Shown here in pieces: positions 1 through 5,762 of a DNA stretch of 5,762 bases (the first letter of the stretch is position 1; each line of letters begins with the position of its first letter). Under the pieces are notes generated by a model. The model was not told the DNA's origin. It saw nothing but the letters and a program-made list of their open reading frames with translations, and did not search any database. Made by a program: the position numbers and the translations under genes. Location: NCBI GenBank assembly GCA_021463315.1, contig JAJTXO010000287.1, forward strand, positions 1-5,762, in the 5' to 3' direction. This DNA comes from Caldilineales bacterium. Lineage in GTDB: Bacteria > Chloroflexota > Anaerolineae > JAAEKA01.

Positions 1-92
1 AGGCGGCGCCGGCTGCGGCCGACGATTTGACGACCGATCCGGTGGTGCGCCATGCCCAGCAGGCGCTGGGCGCGGTGGCCAGCAGGCTATAA
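1..92 (+). CDS. dnaX: DNA polymerase III subunit gamma/tau, C-terminal end (partial)
   Basis: Only the last 29 codons are present, read in the frame starting at base 3 and ending with TAA at 90-92. The visible peptide runs through an Ala-rich linker to DDLTTDPVVRHAQQALGAV and ends SRL. A 'DPVV..A...LGA' ending fits the C-terminus of bacterial DnaX proteins. The call rests mainly on position: dnaX is the usual gene directly upstream of ybaB and recR, on the same strand, and the gap to ybaB is only 47 bases. DnaX is the ATPase subunit of the clamp loader, which loads the beta sliding clamp and organises the replisome. The ATPase domain lies outside the window, so function cannot be tested from the sequence here. 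The gene probably shares a transcript with ybaB and recR, since no promoter or terminator is visible between them. Confidence 0.72.
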   Translation, partial: AAPAAADDLTTDPVVRHAQQALGAVASRL

Positions 93-139
93 CCAGGTGC
101 ACTGCTCAGCACCAAAATCGCAAAGAAAGGCAAGTTCTT

Positions 140-496
140 ATGGTCAAGAAGAAGATCAAGCAGCCGACCCCGAAAGGCCCCTCTGGCATGGGCGGCGGCA
201 ACATGATGCAACAGCTGCGCCAGTTGCAGGATGAGATGGCGCGCACGCAGGATGCACTGGGCGACGAGGTCGTGCAGGTTTCAGTGGGCGGCGGCGTGGT
301 GCAGATGACCATGACCGGCCATCAGCATCTGCAGTCGGTGCAGATCGAGCCGGACATTCTCAGCCCAGACGACGTGGAGATGTTGCAAGATCTGATCCTG
401 GCCGCGGTCAATGAGGCGATCGAGCGCTCCCAGAAGCTGGCATCCGATCGCATGGGCGCCCTGACCGGCGGGCTGAACGTGCCTGGTCTGTTTTGA
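140..496 (+). CDS. ybaB: YbaB/EbfC family nucleoid-associated DNA-binding protein
   Basis: This 118-residue protein fits the usual YbaB/EbfC length of about 100-115 residues. After a Lys/Gly-rich N-terminal tail (residues 1-21) comes a helix, MMQQLRQLQDEMARTQDALG (22-41). Next is the central beta-sheet with the family 'GGGVVQMTMTG' segment (50-60), then a long helix with DLILAAVNEAIERSQ (84-98). It ends in GGLNVPGLF, a typical family C-terminus. Characterised members form dimers with a tweezer-like shape that bind DNA and associate with the nucleoid. The exact link to RecR or DnaX is not settled, though the genes travel together in many bacteria. The ATG at 140 has an AAAGG sequence at 126-130. 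A second ATG at 188 (Met17) also has GAAAGG upstream (172-177) and would remove only the poorly conserved tail, so the start is somewhat uncertain. The family is certain; the function in this organism is inferred. Confidence 0.95.
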   Translation: MVKKKIKQPTPKGPSGMGGGNMMQQLRQLQDEMARTQDALGDEVVQVSVGGGVVQMTMTGHQHLQSVQIEPDILSPDDVEMLQDLILAAVNEAIERSQKLASDRMGALTGGLNVPGLF

Positions 497-516
497 TCGT
501 TGGCCGGGTCATTTAG

Positions 517-534
517 GCCGGTCGGCCGACCGGC
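517..534. repeat. Perfect 18-bp palindrome in the ybaB-recR gap
   Basis: GCCGGTCGGCCGACCGGC reads the same on both strands. In RNA it would fold into a 7-bp GC-rich stem with a GGCC loop. It ends 7 bases before the recR ribosome binding site. No T-run follows, so it is not an intrinsic terminator. It could be an mRNA structure that affects recR translation or stability, or a protein-binding site. Confidence 0.7.
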
Positions 535-541
535 GCGGCAT

Positions 542-549
542 GAGGTGAT
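542..549 (+). promoter_or_regulatory. Strong ribosome binding site of recR
   Basis: GAGGTGAT is perfectly complementary over 8 bases to ATCACCTC at the 3' end of this window's own 16S rRNA (3121-3128). The GAGG core lies 6 bases before the ATG at 552. This fixes the recR start and predicts efficient initiation, in contrast to the weak AAAGG before ybaB. Confidence 0.85.
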
Positions 550-551
550 TC

Positions 552-1154
552 ATGATAGCAGTAGCGGCGCCTATCGCCAACGTGATTGAGGCGTTTTCCC
601 GACTGCCTGGCATTGGGCCCAAGTCAGCCGCGCGGCTGGCCTTCTATCTGCTGCGCGCGCCTGAAGAGGAGGCGACTGCCCTGGCCGATGCGATCCGCGA
701 GCTGAAGGAGCGCACGATCTTCTGCAGTCGCTGTTTCAACCTGGCAGAAGGCGATCCATGTGCGATCTGCGCCAGCGAGGAGCGCGATCGGTCGATCCTG
801 TGTGTAGTCGAAGAGCCCTCCGATGTGCTGGCGATCGAGCGAACGCGCGAGTTTCGCGGGCTCTACCACGTCTTGCACGGGGCGATATCGCCGGTGGATG
901 GCATCGGGCCAGAGCAGTTGAAGGTGGGTGAGCTGTTGGCGCGCTTGCAGGTGGAGCCTGTCCAGGAGCTGCTGCTGGCCACCAATCCCAATCTGGAGGG
1001 CGAGGCCACCGCCATGTATCTGGCGCGGTTGCTGGGGCCCTTGGGCATGCGCATCACCCGCCTGGCGCATGGTTTGCCGGTTGGCGGCGACCTGGAATAC
1101 GCCGACGAGGTGACGTTGGGCCGGTCGCTGGCTGGTCGCCGTGAGATGGTGTGA
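552..1154 (+). CDS. recR: Recombination mediator protein RecR
   Basis: The 200-residue product matches the normal RecR length, and all its domains can be read. A helix-hairpin-helix (LPGIGPKSAARLAFYLL, residues 18-34) is followed by a four-cysteine zinc motif, C58-x2-C61-x8-C70-x2-C73. The Toprim domain spans roughly residues 80-175, with CVVEEPSDVLAIE (84-96), GLYHVLHG (103-110) and TNPNLEGEATAMYL (144-157). The C-terminal segment LPVGGDLEYADEVTLGRSLAGRREM (from residue 175) is a family hallmark. RecR acts with RecO, and often RecF, to load RecA onto SSB-coated single-stranded DNA at gaps and stalled forks; it forms a ring-shaped tetramer that can encircle DNA. The start is supported by a strong ribosome binding site at 542-549. 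It is the last gene of the dnaX-ybaB-recR cluster, and a promoter (P1) begins 17 bases after its stop. Nothing appears broken. Confidence 0.98.
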   Translation: MIAVAAPIANVIEAFSRLPGIGPKSAARLAFYLLRAPEEEATALADAIRELKERTIFCSRCFNLAEGDPCAICASEERDRSILCVVEEPSDVLAIERTREFRGLYHVLHGAISPVDGIGPEQLKVGELLARLQVEPVQELLLATNPNLEGEATAMYLARLLGPLGMRITRLAHGLPVGGDLEYADEVTLGRSLAGRREMV

Positions 1155-1165
1155 TTCGTCGACTC

Positions 1166-1184
1166 CCAGACTTGACAGGTCTGG
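1166..1184. promoter_or_regulatory. Inverted repeat centred on the P1 -35 box (candidate operator)
   Basis: CCAGAC (1166-1171) and GTCTGG (1179-1184) are perfect inverted copies separated by 7 bases that contain the TTGACA of P1. A dimeric regulator bound here would cover the -35 element. The same bases could instead form a 6-bp hairpin at the 3' end of the recR mRNA, but no T-run follows. The regulator reading is inference. Confidence 0.4.
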
Positions 1185-1200
1185 AGCGACGTGCTAGAAT
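1172..1200 (+). promoter_or_regulatory. Promoter P1, extended -10 sigma70 type
   Basis: TTGACA (1172-1177), a 17-bp spacer and TAGAAT (1195-1200), with a TGC extended -10 just upstream (1192-1194). This is close to the ideal housekeeping sigma promoter. Transcription should start near 1206-1208. It lies 17 bases after the recR stop. It differs in sequence from P2 and P3, and a terminator-like hairpin lies about 100 bases downstream. It therefore may be the most upstream rRNA promoter or may make its own short RNA. Confidence 0.8.
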
Positions 1201-1206
1201 TTGCCT

Positions 1207-1330
1207 CAAGCTGCTGAGTGTCTAGCGGCTTGCGAACTGCTAACAACCAAGAAGACGAAGACAGCTAGCCGCTCTCGGTAAAGTCACATCGCTAGATGTC
1301 AGCCGCGATCGAAAGATCAGCGGTCTTTTT
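1207..1330 (+). ncRNA. Candidate short structured RNA from P1 (or upstream rRNA leader)
   Basis: Between the predicted P1 start and the terminator-like hairpin lie about 123 bases without a credible reading frame. Three stems are visible: AGCGGCT (1224-1230) with AGCCGCT (1267-1273); ACATC (1286-1290) with GATGT (1295-1299) around a GCTA loop; and the terminator-like stem at 1303-1323. Promoter, compact stems and a terminator together look like a small RNA gene. I recognise no known family. The alternative is that P1 is an rRNA promoter whose transcripts read through, or that the hairpin simply ends the recR transcript. Confidence 0.35.
1303..1330 (+). terminator. Intrinsic terminator-like hairpin between P1 and P2
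   Basis: CCGC-GATC (1303-1310), a GAAA loop (1311-1314), then GATC-A-GCGG (1315-1323) with one bulged A, followed by TCTTTTT (1324-1330). This gives an 8-bp stem with a stable tetraloop and a T-run. It would end transcripts from the dnaX-ybaB-recR cluster and from P1, insulating P2 and P3. The bulge makes its strength uncertain. Confidence 0.6.
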
Positions 1331-1346
1331 GTCGGAAAATTGGGGC

Positions 1347-1375
1347 TTGACAAAAGTTCCAAGGTGTGGTAGTAT
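1347..1375 (+). promoter_or_regulatory. rRNA promoter P2
   Basis: TTGACA (1347-1352), a 17-bp spacer and TAGTAT (1370-1375), with TGG (1367-1369) as extended -10. An A/T-rich AAAATTGGG precedes the -35 and could act as an UP element. Transcription should start near 1381-1384, giving a leader of about 250 bases before the 16S. Almost the same module recurs 159 bases downstream as P3. Confidence 0.88.
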
Positions 1376-1505
1376 TAACACTTGTGCCCGGACGCTGAAT
1401 TAACCGCCAAGCGGCGGTGAAAAGCGCAGAAACAGGGCAAAGCGATTAAAAGCAGAGCGCAGCAACGGCTCGAAAAACTCGATCCAAGAAAGTCAAAATT
1501 GGGTC
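1376..1505 (+). other. P2-P3 interval (transcribed leader, no gene)
   Basis: No reading frame with a ribosome binding site is visible. Two small hairpins are present. ACCGCC (1403-1408) pairs with GGCGGT (1413-1418) around AAGC. GG-C-TCGA (1467-1473) pairs with TCGA-T-CC (1479-1485) with one mismatch. Neither is followed by a T-run, so transcripts from P2 are expected to continue into the 16S. Confidence 0.5.
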
Positions 1506-1534
1506 TTGACAAATCCGCAAGAATGTGGTAGTAT
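1506..1534 (+). promoter_or_regulatory. rRNA promoter P3, proximal to 16S
   Basis: TTGACA (1506-1511), a 17-bp spacer and TAGTAT (1529-1534), with TGG (1526-1528) as extended -10. It is preceded by AAAATTGGGT. Transcription should start near 1541-1543. This is the last promoter before the rRNA. Its start lies just upstream of the 5' processing arm (from 1555), so P3 transcripts still contain the full 16S stalk. Confidence 0.9.
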
Positions 1535-1554
1535 CACTTTTCGTGCGGACGGCA

Positions 1555-1598
1555 CATTAACAACTAAAGAGTGACAGGAAATCAGCAATTGCTTGGGC
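1555..1598 (+). other. 16S precursor processing stalk, 5' arm
   Basis: Bases 1555-1581 pair with 3239-3265: 26 of 27 positions are complementary if one G-U is counted, with one A-C mismatch at 1568/3252. Further in, TTGCTTGGGC (1589-1598) pairs with 3226-3235 with one G-U, and AGC (1584-1586) with 3236-3238. This forms the double-stranded stem that closes the 16S precursor loop, the classical RNase III substrate. Confidence 0.92.
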
Positions 1599-1634
1599 CC
1601 AGACCTGATAAAGGTCTTAGTTAATTCCCGTAAT
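1599..1634 (+). other. Leader hairpin just before 16S
   Basis: AGACCT (1601-1606) and AGGTCT (1612-1617) form a 6-bp stem with a GATAA loop inside the precursor stalk, directly upstream of the mature 16S end. No convincing boxA (TGCTCTTTA-like) was found in this leader. Confidence 0.55.
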
Positions 1635-3132
<1,498 letters not shown>

Positions 3133-3191
3133 CTAGGGAGTATCAACCTGCCGAGGATGGCAACCCCATCCTTGGGTGGTTCACTCTCTGG
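3133..3191 (+). other. Long hairpin immediately after mature 16S
   Basis: The top stem is CCGAGGATGG (3151-3160) with CCATCCTTGG (3166-3175), 10 bp with one G-U and a CAACC loop. Below it AACC (3145-3148) pairs with GGTT (3178-3181). The base is CTAGGGAGT (3133-3141) with ACTCTCTGG (3183-3191), including G-U pairs. It starts at the base after the predicted 16S end, so it may help define 3' end maturation. A second hairpin follows: GAGCTGTCC (3201-3209) with GGACAAGCTC (3220-3229), which would compete with the processing stalk. Confidence 0.6.
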
Positions 3192-3225
3192 TCTAGTTCA
3201 GAGCTGTCCCGTACAGCCTGGACAA

Positions 3226-3265
3226 GCTCAAGCAAGCTTTTCCTGTCACTTCTTAGTTGTTAATG
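3226..3265 (+). other. 16S precursor processing stalk, 3' arm
   Basis: This is the complementary partner of 1555-1598 (pairing given there). It ends 10 bases before the tRNA-Ile, so cutting here would separate the 16S precursor from the tRNA-23S part. Confidence 0.92.
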
Positions 3266-3275
3266 GCATCTCCCA

Positions 3276-3349
<74 letters not shown>

Positions 3350-3455
3350 CTGATTAGCGATTAGGCCGGTAGTATCGAGATAGTGCAACAAAGTATGATC
3401 AAATCAGCCTCGGTAGACCAGTAGGATCCTTTGATAGCATATAGCGCGCGTCGTC

Positions 3456-3483
3456 ACGACTCGGCTATAGGCCGGGTCGTTTT
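3456..3483 (+). terminator. Terminator-like hairpin inside the rRNA spacer
   Basis: ACGACTCGGC (3456-3465) pairs fully with GCCGGGTCGT (3471-3480), 10 bp with one G-U, around a TATAG loop. TTTT follows, counting the last stem base, then A. It looks like a short-tailed intrinsic terminator, but it lies between tRNA-Ile and 23S, where termination would starve the 23S. It may instead be a boxB-like or processing structure that is read through by antitermination. Confidence 0.45.
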
Positions 3484-3490
3484 ATGTCTC

Positions 3491-3504
3491 TGACTCTTTG
3501 GTCA
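3491..3504 (+). promoter_or_regulatory. Possible boxA-like antitermination element
   Basis: CTCTTTG (3494-3500) resembles the core of bacterial rRNA boxA elements (TGCTCTTTA/G type), bound by NusB-NusE. It lies just after a hairpin, as in a boxB-boxA order. It is embedded in TGAC...GTCA, a small inverted repeat. The match is short, so this is tentative. Confidence 0.3.
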
Positions 3505-3505
3505 T

Positions 3506-3542
3506 TGATCTCTGTCTTCGCCAGGCGCGAAGATGGAGATCA
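3506..3542 (+). other. Long hairpin upstream of 23S
   Basis: TGATCTCTGTCTTCGC (3506-3521) pairs along its whole length with GCGAAGATGGAGATCA (3527-3542): 16 bp with two G-U pairs and a CAGGC loop. No T-run follows. A stem this long in precursor rRNA is a plausible RNase III site separating tRNA-Ile from 23S. Confidence 0.6.
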
Positions 3543-3618
3543 GCGACGAAAGTTGCTGAACAGGTTGCTACCTTAACAACCGAATAGAATGCGTTGTTTC
3601 GATTTCTGCCGTCTCACG

Positions 3619-5762
<2,144 letters not shown>

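Larger units (their letters stand above)
1331..1534 (+). repeat. Direct repeat of the rRNA promoter module (1331-1375 and 1492-1534)
   Basis: The two copies share GTC...AAAATTGGG, CTTGACAAA in the -35 region, and GTGGTAGTAT at the -10. Both continue with a GTGC-containing start region ending in GGACG. The spacer middles differ. The pattern fits an old tandem duplication of one promoter, with both copies kept functional. Confidence 0.75.
3350..3618 (+). other. Internal spacer between tRNA-Ile and 23S
   Basis: No second tRNA and no protein gene are visible in these 269 bases. The content is structural: a strong hairpin followed by a short T-run (3456-3483), a boxA-like element (3491-3504), a long hairpin (3506-3542), and GGTTG/CAACC (3563-3567 with 3577-3581). 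The first 100 bases hold only a weak ATCAAA/TTTGAT pairing (3398-3403 with 3430-3435). The 5' arm of the 23S processing stalk should lie near the end, but its partner is outside the window. Confidence 0.7.

Noticed and set aside
96..113. GGTGC/GCACC inverted repeat between dnaX and ybaB as a terminator
   Set aside because: The stem is only 5 bp with an 8-base loop, and no T-run follows.
52..234. A 60-codon + strand frame overlapping the dnaX end and ybaB start
   Set aside because: It is out of frame with both genes, has an Arg/Trp-rich composition typical of a frame shadow, and has no ribosome binding site.
624..1246. Long reading frames on the minus strand opposite recR (624-1070 and 863-1246)
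   Set aside because: They are antisense shadows of a high-GC gene; the products resemble no family, and recR is unambiguous on the + strand.
1296..1403. A 35-codon reading frame starting at ATG 1296
   Set aside because: It has no ribosome binding site, runs through the terminator-like hairpin and both boxes of P2, and its product shows no recognisable features.
3370..3375. TAGTAT in the spacer, like the -10 of P2 and P3, as a possible internal 23S promoter
   Set aside because: The position 17 bp upstream holds CCACTG in the end of the tRNA, not a -35 box.
3585..3590. TAGAAT just before 23S as a possible -10 box
   Set aside because: No TTGACA-like element lies 16-18 bp upstream, and there is no TGn extension.

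Overview
The window joins the end of a DNA replication/repair gene cluster to the first half of a ribosomal RNA operon, all on the + strand. The organism is a bacterium, most likely a member of Chloroflexota (perhaps class Chloroflexia). This rests on my reading of the 16S: 'GGTAAAACG' after the 530 loop, a short gene of about 1.5 kb, and the overall signature. RecR and YbaB also look like Chloroflexota versions. No database comparison was possible, so the phylum is a judgement and the genus is open.

Layout. Bases 1-92 are the last 29 codons of dnaX. ybaB/ebfC (140-496) and recR (552-1154) follow after short gaps, giving the widespread dnaX-ybaB-recR cluster of clamp loader subunit, nucleoid-associated protein and recombination mediator. 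A perfect 18-bp palindrome lies between ybaB and recR. Bases 1155-1634 hold no convincing protein gene but are dense in control signals. There are three strong sigma70-type promoters, each a TTGACA box, a 17-bp spacer and an extended -10 (P1 1172-1200, P2 1347-1375, P3 1506-1534). A terminator-like hairpin (1303-1330) lies between P1 and P2. P2 and P3 are diverged copies of one promoter module.

The rRNA operon runs 16S (about 1635-3132), tRNA-Ile(GAU) (3276-3349), then 23S (from about 3619 and cut by the window edge). The 16S is bracketed by a long, almost perfectly complementary pair of arms (1555-1598 with 3226-3265), the precursor stalk expected to be cut by RNase III. The spacers contain further strong hairpins: one just after the mature 16S (3133-3191), one followed by four T's after the tRNA (3456-3483), and one just before the 23S (3506-3542). 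There is a weak boxA-like CTCTTTG between the last two. The 23S ends at the base equivalent to E. coli 2057, just before the macrolide-binding A2058.

This is mostly core-genome sequence, and I see no mobile element, CRISPR array or new multi-gene system. The least explained part is the segment between recR and the rRNA promoters. There P1, with a palindrome centred on its -35 box, could make a short structured RNA of about 123 nt ending at the terminator-like hairpin. A similar placement of dnaX-ybaB-recR just upstream of an rRNA operon is known in Bacillus subtilis (dnaX-yaaK-recR-yaaL-bofA-rrnA).
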